Below are positions 21,550 through 32,420 of a stretch of DNA of 64,000 nucleotides, piece by piece; positions within the stretch are counted from its first letter, which is position 1; the number at the start of each line of letters is the position of its first letter. The notes under the pieces are model-generated. The model saw only the letters and a list, made by a program, of their open reading frames with translations. It did not search any database and had not been told where the DNA came from. A program made the position numbers and the translations under genes. Source of the DNA: Haliotis asinina (Eukaryota; Mollusca; Gastropoda; Lepetellida; Haliotidae); NCBI RefSeq assembly GCF_037392515.1, contig NC_090288.1, positions 14,613,969 through 14,677,968 of the forward strand. Direction: 5' to 3'.

Positions 21550-23535
21550 TTATAGCAGTCTTGGGATTCCATAAACACAAATATACTTGGAGTAGAATGT
21601 CTGAGCCACCTCTGCCGCTTCCAGTGTTGAAAGAGGGATGGCTACACTCCATCGCGAAAATGCACAAGTCAATAAAAAGATGTACCGGTGTCCTGCTTTC
21701 GTAGTCGATAATGGTCCCAAGAAATCAGCTTGTACCCGATCAAATAATTTACCTGGGACAGGTAGGGGTTGTAATGGAGCAGGTTTCTTGTGAAAATCAC
21801 GTTTATTGACTTGACAGGCAGTACATGATATAATGTATTGCTTTATGTCATCCAACATGTGGGACCAGTAGTATTTCTGTCTAATAGCATTGAATGTCCT
21901 ATCAATACCAACATGTCCTGCTAACAAACTATCATGATATGATTGAAGAACACTGTTTATCAAAGATTTAGGAATCACTAACTGACGAATAATTCTGTCT
22001 TTTCTATGGCCGGGTCCAGGCGGCGCATACAAATGATATAGTATATCATCATCAATGACATAATCCTGACTTTGTAACAACAGTGCACGAGTAGTCTTGT
22101 CATCCTTGGTAAATGCATGAGACCTAATGCAGTCAATCAATGGTTTGAGCTCAGGGTCATCATATTGTCTTTGTGCTATTGAATAATCTCCCTGAAACTC
22201 TGGAATTACACTAAGAGGATTATTGCTAATGTCTTTGTCATACAAGTCTGATGAATCCTCATGTGTAGTGATAACTGAATGATCGCTATCGCTGTCCGGC
22301 GAGGGAGAGGCAGCGTTGCATACACGATGCACGTCGGTGGCAAATAGATAGGGAATATCAGAAAGTGGGTCATCTGAGTCAGGTGGGCATTCTGGATGCG
22401 GCAAACGGGATACAAAATCCGCATTACCTAACTTCTTGCCGGGTCGATATTGAACGGTGAAAGTGAAATCACTCAACAAAAGTGACCAGCGGCTCAACCT
22501 AGCTGAGCGGTCCTTATTGTCGTTCAAATATTGTAAAGCCCTGTGATCTGTCACAACCGTAAATGGAGCGTGTGTCAGATATACCTGGAAATGTTTAATT
22601 CCCGACACGACTGCCAAACATTCTTTTTCTGTTATTCCATAGTTTTTCTCCGCTTTAGATAAAGCACGACCACTGTAAGTAATGACTACATCCTTGCCAT
22701 TTCCATCTCTCTGACCTAATAAGCAGCCTAAAGCCTCATCACTCGCATCAGTGTACAGAATGAATGGTTTGTCAAAATCCGGAAACGCTAGGATTGGCGA
22801 TTTGAGTAAAGCCGACTTAAGGGTTTGAAATGCGTTTTCCTGGGCGTCGGTCCATACAAATGGTTTGTCCTTTTGTATCAGGATGTGCAGAGGAGCAGCT
22901 ATTTTTGCAAAGCCCTGAATAAAACGGCGATAAAATCCTACTATACCGAGGAAACTTTTGACTTCCTTGGGTGTTTTGGGGGTCTTGAAATTTGCTATCA
23001 CGCTAGTTTTCTCTGGATCAACTTGTACACCATTTTGTGAAAAAATATGGCCTAAATATGCAACAGATGATTTCGCAAACTGGCACTTGGATGGCTTCGC
23101 TTTTAAATTTGCTTTGCGCAAGCACAAGAAAACCTCCTCTAGATCTTTCAAATGGGTGTCAAAATCTCGGGAAAAGCACAATACATCATCCAAATAACAC
23201 ATTGTTTTACGCCAATTGAGATTGCGGAAAACGTCATTGATCAATCTTTGAAAAGTGGCTGGTGCAGAGGCCAGGCCAAAGGCCATACGATTGAAATGGT
23301 AGGTGCCACTAGCTGTAACAAAGGCACTTTTAGGCTTACTGTCCTCATTTAAAGCTATCTGCCAATACCCTGATGCCAAATCAATAGTTGTGTAAAACTG
23401 GGCATGGGATGTACCTAGGACATCAAGAACATTTTCTAGTCTGGGCATTGGAAACGCTACTGGCCGACAGAGTGAATTTACAACTCTGTAGTCTACCGCT
23501 AGTCGCCAAGATGGAGGGGAACCTTTGGGCTGTTT
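21550..23535 (-). pseudogene. Pol, reverse transcriptase, RNase H and integrase N-terminal part
   Basis: It begins with the WRLAVDYR block that follows the frame break. RT catalytic residues are visible in TIDLASGYW and YLDD (near 23185-23196). The connection domain and the RNase H (YTDASDEALG ... TDHRALQYL) follow, then the integrase zinc domain (His-His, then CTAC near residue 580 of the ORF) and the first catalytic Asp in QADFLGPL. The frame ends in TAA at 21550-21552, one codon before the second catalytic Asp motif TDNGTSF. The downstream part is in the same frame, so this is a nonsense change. Confidence 0.9.
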
Positions 23536-24749
23536 TTAGGTACCATAACAACAGGAGAGGCCCAGGGGCTAGTATGGTCTGGTTCACAAATGCCTAAGTC
23601 TACTAATTCCTGAACCTGACGATCTATCTCTGCACGCATTGCAGGATTAGTACGGTAAAACCGTTGTCTCACCGGTGGGGCATTTGCTGTGTCAATGTCA
23701 TGTTGTACAGAATCATTCAAACCTAACTCCGAGAGATTAATAGCAAAGCAATCCCGATACTTGGCTAACAGTTGACCAAGCCTAACCTGTTGTTCCTGGG
23801 ACAGAGGGGATGCCGAAAAATCAATATTCAAATCACGTAACCTTGCATCAATTTCAGATTGCGAAAGGGGCGGTTCCTCCTTGTGTGAGGCAGAGGACTG
23901 CATAGGCGCAATTTCCTCTGACGGGACAATGGTAAAATGAGCTACTTCATGGCCTTTGGGGATCTCTACAGCATAAGCATTAGTATTGATTATTTGGTAC
24001 ACAGATTTTCCTGGAGTTGCGGAAACAACGCAACGAGCTCCTAAGACCTGATGTGTTTCTGCTAAGAGAGGGTTAGGTTCACATATGCCTACATGATCAG
24101 ACGGGAATCCACTCACATAAACTGGAAAAATAATTTCAGATTGAGGGGGAATGGTGACAGCCGTCAATGAACGAACCGGTATCTGTTCGGATTCCTTGGG
24201 ATGGTCCAAAACAGGAAGGGGCTCTCTATTATGTGACCAAACCGGAACTACTGTTAACCCATTTTGAAGTGTCAATGTGAAAGATTGATAATTCAGAATT
24301 GCAGCTTGTTGGGTCAAAAAGTCTAAACCTAAGAACATAGGCGACGCTAACGTTGTAACAACCTGAAAACAGTGTTCTGTTTGAAAACTACCAATTGTGA
24401 TGGGAAGTAGAACTTGTCCTATGACCGGGACTATAGTAGAACCTATTCCTTGAAGTGATATAACATCTGATTGTTGAATAGAAATTTTGTTTCTTAAACC
24501 TGACGCATTAAATGCATCTAAGGTTATGACACTAATAGCAGCACCAGAATCCACTATAGAAGAAATCAGTTGGTCTCCTAATATAACATGTATCCTATGC
24601 CTGTTATCAACCTTTGATGTTACTTGGAAAAAAGGAGATGGGCGTTCATTGAAAGATGGGGCAGAAGGATGTGGCGACTTTAATTTCGAAGTTGAGAAAC
24701 TTTGCCTTTCCGAACGGGGAAGCTGCCTACGTGATCGAGACTGTAATTG
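23499..24749 (-). pseudogene. Pol, protease and start of reverse transcriptase (frameshifted)
   Basis: Open in the Gag frame after the UAG. It carries an aspartic protease with the DSGAA active site (codons near 24539-24554) and an LGLDFL flap-type motif, followed by the RT thumb-side start ending in SPVVMVPK. The frame then runs out at a stop at 23499-23501. The RT continues in another frame from about 23535. The break coincides with a T5 run on the plus strand (23533-23537), so a one-base homopolymer loss in the element or the assembly is the simplest cause. Confidence 0.85.
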
Positions 24750-24755
24750 CTATTG
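24744..24755 (-). promoter_or_regulatory. Gag-Pol stop-codon readthrough site (CAA UAG CAA UUA)
   Basis: On the element strand the gag stop reads CAATAGCAATTA. UAG followed by CARYYA is the tobamovirus-type readthrough motif, and CAA UAG CAA UUA matches the tobacco mosaic virus site. Gag and protease are in the same frame with no further stop until the RT break, as expected for readthrough and not for frameshifting. Confidence 0.8.
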
Positions 24756-26003
24756 ACGTTGGATAGTGTTTGATCGACTCCTAGCCCTGCATACCTGATG
24801 AAAATGTCCCACTTTCTGACAAAAATGACATTTCGCATTTCGCGCCGGACACTTATCAGCATGAGAAAAAACATACTCACCTCCGCATCGATAGCATTGC
24901 TGGTTCCGGGCCATGTTGCGTCCCTGTCTGAAGTTGTTTCGTTGGGGAAGGGGCTGTTGTCTTCGTTGATAGTATGGCTCTGGAGATGACTGTTGCCAAA
25001 ACTGAAAGTGTGGTGGCTGGGGCGGTCCTGATGGATACCTGTTGGGTGGGCTGGCAGATTTGGAGCGCCTGTCCTGTTGGTACTGAAAAGTATTGACCCG
25101 TGGCGACGGGGTCAATTTCGCCGATAGAGCAGCAATCTGTTCTCTCAGAGTATCGATTGCCGTGCTCACTCCCTGGTCCTGTTTTACCTGAGGTAATATC
25201 GATCGAGCAAGCCGCGCAAATGAAACAGCGTCATTGAGAGTTTTAGGCTGTTTCATTAGCACGTGTTGCCGTGTACTATCATCCAATCCCCTAACAAATG
25301 CGTCCAGTATGTCCGTTTCTGTCTTACCTAACAGACTAGCTGTCTCTGTTAATTCTGCCAAATACACATCTATGGTTTCAGTTGGTAATAATTGACGTGA
25401 TCCAAACTTTTCGAGCAGAGACCATCGATCGGTTGGGTGGACATATTTGTCCTTAAACAACTTTTGGACTTCGTCAAACAGAATGAATTCATTGTCTGAT
25501 GTCTGCAGCACGTCTTTATACCACAAGTATGCCGAATCCTTTAAAAAGAGTGGGAAAACCTGTATTTTCTGAACGTGATTCCATTGTTTGAAATTAGCAA
25601 AATGGAGAAAACGATCAAGCCATTCCTCAGCATGAGAACTATCTTTACCTGTAAAATGTTCTGGCATTAAAGTGGAATCGCCCATCTTGAATTCAGAATT
25701 GGAACTTACAAGAATGTCTACATCTGCCAAATGTGTAGAGGAACTTGAAGATTCTAAATCCTCCTGAGAAAGGGATGAGAGGGAGTCCTGAGAAACAGAA
25801 TGAGGAAAGTTTTGAAGAACAGGTGGAACTGAGCCCGAAGCGTCAGATGGAGGCAGATTCTGGGGATCCTGGGGGGTGGAAGATCGTAACGGTGGCTGTA
25901 TTAAACATAGGCGGGCCGGATTAGTAAAAATGTTAGAAATGATGGGGTGAAAGATCGTACTGTCATATGACGTCGATAAGTCAGAATCATTTGGTTGAGA
26001 CAT
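24750..26003 (-). CDS. Retrotransposon Gag
   Basis: 417 residues. A Ser/Pro-rich N-terminal third (to about residue 100) is followed by a retrotransposon gag domain (about 110-290, with the WLDRFLHFANF and AYLWYKDVL type core). A Gln/Pro/Arg-rich linker follows, then two zinc knuckles at about 370-405. The second is a canonical CX2CX4HX4C; the first is a spaced variant, CX2CX7HX3C. The protein would form the particle and bind RNA. The ORF ends in a UAG that sits in a readthrough context, and the same frame stays open into protease. Confidence 0.9.
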   Translation of the reverse strand: MSQPNDSDLSTSYDSTIFHPIISNIFTNPARLCLIQPPLRSSTPQDPQNLPPSDASGSVPPVLQNFPHSVSQDSLSSLSQEDLESSSSSTHLADVDILVSSNSEFKMGDSTLMPEHFTGKDSSHAEEWLDRFLHFANFKQWNHVQKIQVFPLFLKDSAYLWYKDVLQTSDNEFILFDEVQKLFKDKYVHPTDRWSLLEKFGSRQLLPTETIDVYLAELTETASLLGKTETDILDAFVRGLDDSTRQHVLMKQPKTLNDAVSFARLARSILPQVKQDQGVSTAIDTLREQIAALSAKLTPSPRVNTFQYQQDRRSKSASPPNRYPSGPPQPPHFQFWQQSSPEPYYQRRQQPLPQRNNFRQGRNMARNQQCYRCGGEYVFSHADKCPARNAKCHFCQKVGHFHQVCRARSRSNTIQRQ

Positions 26004-26164
26004 TACAAGTCAAGAGGGGTGGAAAAAATACTGCAGATACCATATTCAAACGGCGAAAAGAAATCTACAGTCGTCAAACGTCAGTACGAGCGAATGAAAA
26101 GGTATGAACGGTCTTGTGTAAACAAATGCAGGGGAACGTCTTAAACATTTTGTTCAAGACAAAA

Positions 26165-26180
26165 CCCGCCATCTCCACCA
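26165..26180 (-). other. Primer-binding site, probably tRNA-Ala
   Basis: Immediately inside the 5' LTR the element reads TGGTGGAGATGGCGGG. The first 11 bases are complementary to the CATCTCCACCA 3' end that I remember for eukaryotic tRNA-Ala. One mismatch follows and pairing then resumes. Confidence 0.65.
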
Positions 26181-26868
26181 TGTCGTAACTGGAATTTGGG
26201 TGTTAGTAAACCCTCTTACCAGTTACCCGTTACGACGACCGTTCTGCCTTATTGGGGGTGCTGCCAGCTCTGGTGGCATACTCGCTTGGTCTGTCCGGGG
26301 CTACATCTAGGAATAACTGGTCTGACGACCGGGATTCCTAACTAGCGCATATCATTCGTGTACTGGCACTGAGGCATACAATGAATAACTCAACACAAGT
26401 TTCTATACTCACATCGGTTTACTCGATCCCTCTCTTCATAACAATTGGTCTTGGCCTGGACAGGGTAGGGCAAGCTCTCGGGATGTGAGCGTTCTACTGT
26501 CTCTTCAACCCGCACCGCACCTCGCACATTTTTGTGCTGACGGTATCTTTTTAAGGTGTTCGAGCCTGCTCCACCCTTGTCACATGACCATCTACCATCT
26601 CTCTGATTCGTTAGAAGTTACATCATTCCCTGGTCTCATGTCGTACCTCGTGATTGGAAATCTCCCTTAATTCTAATCAGTGACTCAGATTTAATTGCTA
26701 CTTGACGAATCTGTTCTGTTCAGTTGTTCGACATTTATTTCCTTTTTCCATCCCTTAATATATTACCCAATAGTAATAGCATTGGTGCTATGCCGAACTA
26801 ACCGCAAATCTCAGTGATAGATGTATAAATCGTTTCTTGTATACGATTGCAATTTTCACCTTATAACA
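26181..26868 (-). repeat. 5' LTR of the retrotransposon
   Basis: In element orientation it begins TGTTATAAGG and ends CCAGTTACGACA. It is 688 bp, the same length as the other LTR, with no difference noticed. It contains an AATAAA hexamer near its 3' half. Confidence 0.93.
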
Positions 26869-27255
26869 CTCCTATAACTTTAATTTGTTTTACTTTTAAT
26901 ATTGTTTTTATTAAGTTGTCGTAGATTTCAACAGAATCATTCTTTTCGTCGTGAAGTATAATGATACAGACGACATACACTAGGGCGTGCATGCGAATTA
27001 TGATTCATATATATAGTAAAACTATAAAATATCTAGATATTACATTCCTGTTATACATGCGCAGATCTCCTCTTCTTATTAAGTTTCCAAATGCATACAA
27101 GTATGATTAATGAAGTAATTAGGATTATAAGACCAAATATAAAGACGTATATTGACATGTGTCTACATACTGGTGAGTGAACGTTACAAACCAAGTAAAT
27201 TTAGCAAGTGAAATTTATCGCGCAGTATTTTCACTTCGAACCCAACCTCGCTAAT
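26869..27255. other. Unassigned AT-rich stretch next to the retrotransposon
   Basis: No coding sequence or known repeat recognised. It begins with the CTCC target duplication. Confidence 0.4.
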
Positions 27256-28050
27256 GTTATGTTACAGGTTGTGTCATGCAAACTCATTTTGGTCATGATT
27301 CAAATACATATTTGACTACTAGTAGAAAGTAGTTTTCATTTTCTAACTTTATGAAAACAAACCATAATCTCATTAATTCAAATGGACCTTAGTCCGTGAC
27401 GTCACGCTTTTCAAAAATGGCGGCGCCCTGTCTGAGGATGAATGCTATTTACGTTTGTTTCACAGACTTACAAAATCAAACTTACTTTCTACAGGTAGTA
27501 GAACATGTATTTTATTAATGGACAATAGGATTTTGCATGACATTGCTTATAACATAACATTTTCACTCTTGTCACCGGGGTGGAGGTCAATATAATATCT
27601 TGCTTGCAATATTAATGTCACTCCGACCCCCACCTTGCTTCCGTGGAAGAAGGCGTTATGTTACAAGTTGTGTCATGCAAACTCCTTTTGGCCATGATTC
27701 AAATACATATTTACTTACTAGTAGAAGGTAGTTTTGAATTTTTAACTTGATGAAAACAAACCATAATCTCAATAATTCTAGCGGACTTTAGCCCGTGACT
27801 TTACGATTTTCAAAAATGGCGGTGCCATGTCTGAGGATGAATGCTATTTAAGTTTGTTTTCACCGACTTACAAAATCAAAATTACTTTTCGCTGGTGGTA
27901 AAATGTGTATTTTATTGATGGACATTAGGATTTTACATGGCATTGCTTATATGATAACAATTTCACTCTTGGCAGCGAAGCGGGGGTCACTTCGACCACC
28001 AACTCGCTTCCAAGGAAGAAGGCGTTATATTCATGCAAAATCCTTTTGGT
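27256..28050 (+). repeat. Tandem duplication of about 0.4 kb (two copies plus a partial third)
   Basis: Copies begin with GTTATGTTACAGGTTGTGTC (27256), GTTATGTTACAAGTTGTGTC (27655) and GTTATATTCATGC (28024). They share TTTTCAAAAATGGCGG, GTCTGAGGATGAATGC and TGGAAGAAGGCG blocks with moderate divergence. Copy 1 has a perfect CRE octamer TGACGTCA (27397-27404) close to an ATGGCGGC (YY1-like) motif; copy 2 has lost the CRE. No gene is evident. Confidence 0.65.
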
Positions 28051-28184
28051 CAGCAATGTGCAGTAAGCAATGTTGATTTTATGAACTCGATGAAACTTAA
28101 CTCCATTTTCTATCCTGGAAGCATGGAAGGAGGCAAACCATCCGATTTAGTATATACCGCAGGCTTCCACAACGCTCGCTTCGC

Positions 28185-28310
28185 CAGCCTGGTTCCCTGG
28201 GTCTGATGCGCCTGCGCTAACGCTCCAACACTGTTCTGATGCGCCTGCGCTAACGCTCCAACACTGTTGGAGCGTTAGCGCAGGCGCATCAGACCCAGGG
28301 AACCAGGCTG
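28185..28310. repeat. Palindrome with perfect 46-nt arms and duplicated inner arm
   Basis: Arms 28185-28230 and 28265-28310 are perfect reverse complements. The spacer contains a second copy of the inner arm, which itself forms a 26-bp perfect hairpin (28236-28261 with 28267-28292) around the loop CACTG. GC-rich core GCGCCTGCGCTAACGCTC. It could extrude as a cruciform. Confidence 0.85.
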
Positions 28311-28479
28311 TCGCTTCGCACACACAACCAACCAATTTAAGCACAAACTACGATGTCCGGTGGAAATCTGTACACAGTGCCACCATCATCCGACCCCAAA
28401 GAGCAATTAACGTCTACACAACAATTCGGCATGGTGACGTCGAGAAATTAGCAAACACACAAACTTCCAACACATTGTG

Positions 28480-28597
28480 GATATGAAAATCTGGTCATAA
28501 CGACTTGTTACATTCCGCACTGATTCTCCGTGTATATGTTTAGCCAGAATGCCCCGATTTACTATCTGTCCTAAGGAAATACCATTGATAAATGGCC
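28480..28597 (+). repeat. Decayed fragment of the 4.25-kb unit at the array edge
   Basis: It matches, with about one change every several bases, the unit stretch at 28852-28965 (blocks GTGTATAT.TTTAGCCAGA, GATTTACTATCTGTCCTA). It lies immediately before the first good unit sequence, so the array boundary is nested in older unit DNA. Confidence 0.6.
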
Positions 28598-29033
28598 AAC
28601 AAGAGGTGTCTCCCTTCAGTAAGTGGTCGGCAAGAAGCTGGATGAGGCACCGGTGCATTCATTCCTCTCACTTACAAATGAGCTAAAATTTAATGAACCT
28701 TGTGGCTGAATCAGTTGGTTTACACGTTTACTTTGTACACGGTATAACTGACAATTTACCGATACGACTACATCGTATCGCCACTTATATCCCCGCTCAC
28801 CCAACTGCAAAGTCGGGATCCCTGGCTTTTAATTGTCAGCCAATGTGTCTGAAAATCTTGTCGTAATGACTTGTTGTTACATTCGGCTCTGGTTGTCCGT
28901 GTATATATTTAGCCAGAGTACCCTGATTTACTATCTGTCCTAGAGATATTACATTGCTCAGTGGGAACGTACAAAGCAACAGAGAATATTTAAGGTTTCT
29001 CTTTGTTTTGAAGTTTTCTTTCTTTGATTTCAG

Positions 29034-30399
29034 ATGGAAGACGGTAAGCCCGTTTCCTTGGCAACATGTTTATTAAACCAGTGCATGTATATCATGCTAT
29101 ACGTCTAAATATAAAGCAAAGATTACACATTCACCTCCGGTATTTACATGATGGGTCAGTGGGGTAACTTGGTGGTTAAAGCACAGACTAAGTTACCGAA
29201 GTCTCAGTTTCTATTTCTTTCATGCTTGAAACACGTGATCCCACCAGGGTGTTCCTCCAACCCTAGCCGCCCGGATAAAGTTGGGTTAACACTTCAGGCA
29301 GCGTAAAACCATACTCACTCACTCACCCACACACTCATCATTTGGGACGCATACGCAAGGGGAAATGACGATTTTCGTCTCTAAACATTCAAAGGGTGAC
29401 TGGGCCGGGTTAACTGGTATTCCGTCTACGTTGATTAATATTTAAAATACCATCCTAACCTTTTCTGTTTTCTCAAATTGTACATGTGTCTGAATATTAA
29501 TGAGTGCCTTAACTGCCCCAGCACCACTCAAGTCGCTTATTTCTCCGTGTCGGTCTGGACTGAAAGTAACAACCAGACGAACAGCACTGTCCTGATGTCG
29601 GTATCAGACAATATAGAAATGTCCAAAGACACTTCGTTGCGTAAAAAAACACTCAAAAGGGGGGGTGGGGGTGGCGGGGGAAGGGAGACCACTCTCAGAT
29701 CGCTTGTGCTGTGACCTATAGTGAGCGAAGTAATCGTAAAATAACCAGCGGCCCGGTATCAGCTTGTACCATGGCCACCCATGTGTATACACTTCGAATT
29801 TTCCATTGCAGATTCAGATTGTCAAGATTGCGCCTGAAGACAGCAACACAGCTAAAGGACGCCGGTGATTCCATAACCCACACTTAAGTATCAGTAAAAC
29901 GCTAATTAACCAGTTGGTCTGGATGTTTATTTTGTACCTGGTAGATCTGAGGCATCTACGCCAGCATATTCGACCCAGCTAGAACGTTCCTCGCTTTGCT
30001 CGTTTTCCATTGCACATTCAGATTATGAAGGATGGACTTGAAGACAACAACACAGCGGTTGAGGACAAATATCCCTGAACAAGTTCATTTGTTAACTAGT
30101 TTGCCCTGTATTACATTTTCAAGATAGCTCGATGCCAGAGTCTGTTCAGCTGCCTCTACTGCTGTGTTGCTGTCACCTATTCGTTGAAAAATACACTAAA
30201 GGAAGAACAACAGACTCGGGTGTGTACCATTCACTGACATTTATTCAGGTTACACCAAGAAATGAAATGGTATGTACCAAAGAAAGCATCAAAATCGGGG
30301 CCGGAAATGAAGCGCAGTCAAGAGAGGAATAAAGAAATGTCAGCCAAAGGGTATGCCAAAACATTGAATAATAGGTCGAAAGGGTGTGTCCACAAATAG
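29034..30399 (+). pseudogene. Gene A, copy 1: 5'-truncated
   Basis: Exons 2 (29034-29043), 3 (29812-29864) and 4 (30249-30399) are present with intact splice signals, but the array starts at 28598 inside intron 1, so exon 1 with the start codon is missing. Exon 4 has one change specific to this copy, Lys72 to Glu (numbering of the full protein). It is probably not expressed as the full protein. Confidence 0.5.
29140..29335 (+). repeat. SINE-like segment inside the unit
   Basis: A degenerate tRNA-like head (GGGGTAACTTGGTGGTTAAAG) region is followed by a body with CCCGGATAAAGTTGGGTTAA and a CACTCACTCAC tail. It lies in intron 2 of gene A and recurs in every unit, for example at 35412 and 39637. 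The insertion therefore preceded amplification of the array. Confidence 0.55.
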
Positions 30400-30866
30400 G
30401 CCGAAATATGTAGTCAGATCAGTCCAAAGTGGAAAAGGCACCACAAAACATCCTACCACACAAACACACTCAATCACGTGCTCGAAAACGTCAGTCACAC
30501 ATGCAAACCACAACTCTCACACATCCACCCATACTTACACGCCAAACGCTCTCACACATTCAGATACACCCTCACACATTCACACATGCAAAACACATCG
30601 TCTTCACAGACATTCAAACAAGCATTTCTCTCTCTATCTCTCTCGCTGTCTCTCTCTCACACACACCACATAAAACACATCTCTCTACCATGCACCAATT
30701 CACAAACGCAAACGCACCTGACACAAACATCCCGTTATGCTTATTACAACCTCTAATACATACACGCACTCAAACTTTCAAACAAAACACACCCTCGCAC
30801 ACATATATATGTATACACTTTAACCTGTATGCGCACACACGCACGCACGCACACTGGATGAGCAAT

Positions 30867-31486
30867 CTAAGAGAACATTCTCCTAAAGAAGGCAGCCACT
30901 CTCCTCAGCGCCTTCCTCACAGGATGAACCTCTATGTCCTCCACGAAACTGTCCTCGTCCTCGTCTTCATAGACCCAGTAGTCACTGTCGTCGTCACTAG
31001 GGGCAGGATAGTGGTCGACGTAGGTGATGGTGACTGGGGCGGGGAGCGTCTCACCGTGGTCAGGGCGGGCCCAGAATGGGGTGAAAACACTCAGGGGGTC
31101 ATGAGAAGGGGTCGGGGAAGCTGCCTGTGGACGCTACATCGGTCAGTGGGGAGGGAGGGAGGGAGAAAGGAGGGGCATTTAAAGGAGTTACAGGAGGTGT
31201 TAGAGTTGAATAAGGCAAAAGGAAGTCATAGTCCCAGATTACACATGAACAATAATTTTTATGTTTACATGAGAGAGGGGTGTGTGGGGGCTATTTCTGG
31301 ACATTATAACAGACTGGAAAAAGTGTCCAGTGCAGTAGCACGTGTAAGAGATCACTGGCTCATGGACAAAAGCAAACTATTCCACCGAATAGGAAACAGA
31401 TGTAGATGGGATGTACATACACAGTCGGACTCCTCATCCAGCGACGGCCATAGACTAGCAGCAGGAGTCACATGATACCGGATCAT
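30867..31486 (-). CDS. Gene B, copy 1: small spliced gene, 107 aa, acidic centre and cationic end
   Basis: Coding exons 31421-31486 (start ATG at 31486) and 30867-31124 are joined in phase 0 by a strong TGT|GTATGT donor and a CCACAG acceptor preceded by an ACTGAC branch-like site and a pyrimidine tract. The exon with the ATG is itself bounded upstream by an acceptor (TTATTTTCAG at 31498), so a further 5' exon is likely and the true start may lie upstream. The protein has a Pro/aromatic first half, then SDDDSDYWVYEDEDEDSF (very acidic), then an amphipathic cationic C-terminus (VRKALRRVAAFFRRMFS). Acidic-then-cationic order is seen in antimicrobial peptide precursors but also in nuclear proteins; no signal peptide is visible. 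Copy 1 has a silent change in Ala23. The 2-kb tRNA-monomer insertion separates this copy from the putative promoter. Confidence 0.55.
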
Positions 31487-31851
31487 GTCTTCCCGTGCTG
31501 AAAATAATCCAAACAGCACATTCAAATACACAGTAACTACATATGCAACAAAACCTTTAGCATGTTCAAAACATAGCAAGATATTCGTTCTTCCAGATAG
31601 GTGCATTGCACAAATTAGGACTGCGGACCAAAAGATCTACAGTCTCTTCTGATCATCAGATAATCAAGAGTTTTAAAAGGTCTAATATACAGAAAATAAA
31701 TCACAGATTACTTTACATTATCCCCCACCATATGTAGACACGGAAAGTTCACACTTCAAGAGCAGAAAGGCTGTATGAAGATACAACATATGTCATATTT
31801 GGGATCTCACTTTCTTAGTAAAGTACAAATTCTAGTACTTTTTTCGGTTGA

Positions 31852-32241
31852 GTCCCATCCGGGATTCGAACCCGCACCCTCAGAGTCAGGCACCTAATCG
31901 CCAGCACACAAAGTCAGCCGCCTAGCCCGCTCAGCCACCGCGACTTCCACGAAAATGAAAGTCGGACAACTGGTAGTCTAGACTGCGTACTTTGTGTACC
32001 CCTCTGATGAGTGTAAATTGGCACGGCTCCCACGGCCGAAAGCTATGATTACACGATGCCATTTAGAAAGTGGTCAAATGCAACATATGTCATATTTGGG
32101 ATCTCACTTTCTTAGTAAAGTACAAATTCTAGTACTTTTTTCGGTTGAGTCCCATCCGGGATTCGAACCCGCACCCTCAGAGTCAGGCACCTAATCGCCA
32201 GCACACAAAGTCAGCCGCCTAGCCCGCTCAGCCACCGCGAC
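31852..32241 (-). pseudogene. Two tRNA-like heads, inverted orientation
   Basis: Heads at 31852-31944 and 32149-32241, again 297 bp apart, with intact boxes on the minus strand. They face the five direct heads across the junction near 32257, where AAAATGAAAGT runs into GAGATCCCAAA. Confidence 0.65.
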
Positions 32242-32420
32242 TTCCACGAAAATGAAAGTGAGATCCCAAATATGACATATGTTGCATTTGACCACTTTCT
32301 AAATGGCATCGTGTAATCATAGCTTTCGGCCGTGGGAGCCGTGCCAATTTACACTCATCAGAGGGGTACACAAAGTACGCAGTCTAGACTACCAGTTGTC
32401 CGACTTTCATTTTCGTGGAA

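Larger units (their letters stand above)
16170..26868 (-). mobile_element. Ty3/gypsy LTR retrotransposon with chromodomain
   Basis: A complete element of 10,699 bp lying on the minus strand. It has two 688-bp LTRs that look identical by eye, TG...CA termini and a 4-bp CTCC target duplication (16166-16169 and 26869-26872). It has a primer-binding site, a purine tract, gag and pol with the order protease, reverse transcriptase, RNase H, integrase (gypsy order), a GPF-type module and a C-terminal chromodomain. It is long for the group because about 3.7 kb lies between integrase and the 3' LTR. The identical LTRs imply recent insertion, although pol carries two breaks. It is probably a chromovirus-like lineage, judged from the chromodomain. 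Confidence 0.93.

Noticed and set aside
23533..23537. Programmed ribosomal frameshift in RT
   Set aside because: The site is in the middle of the conserved RT start, not between domains, and there is no classical slippery heptamer with a structure. A homopolymer indel is simpler.
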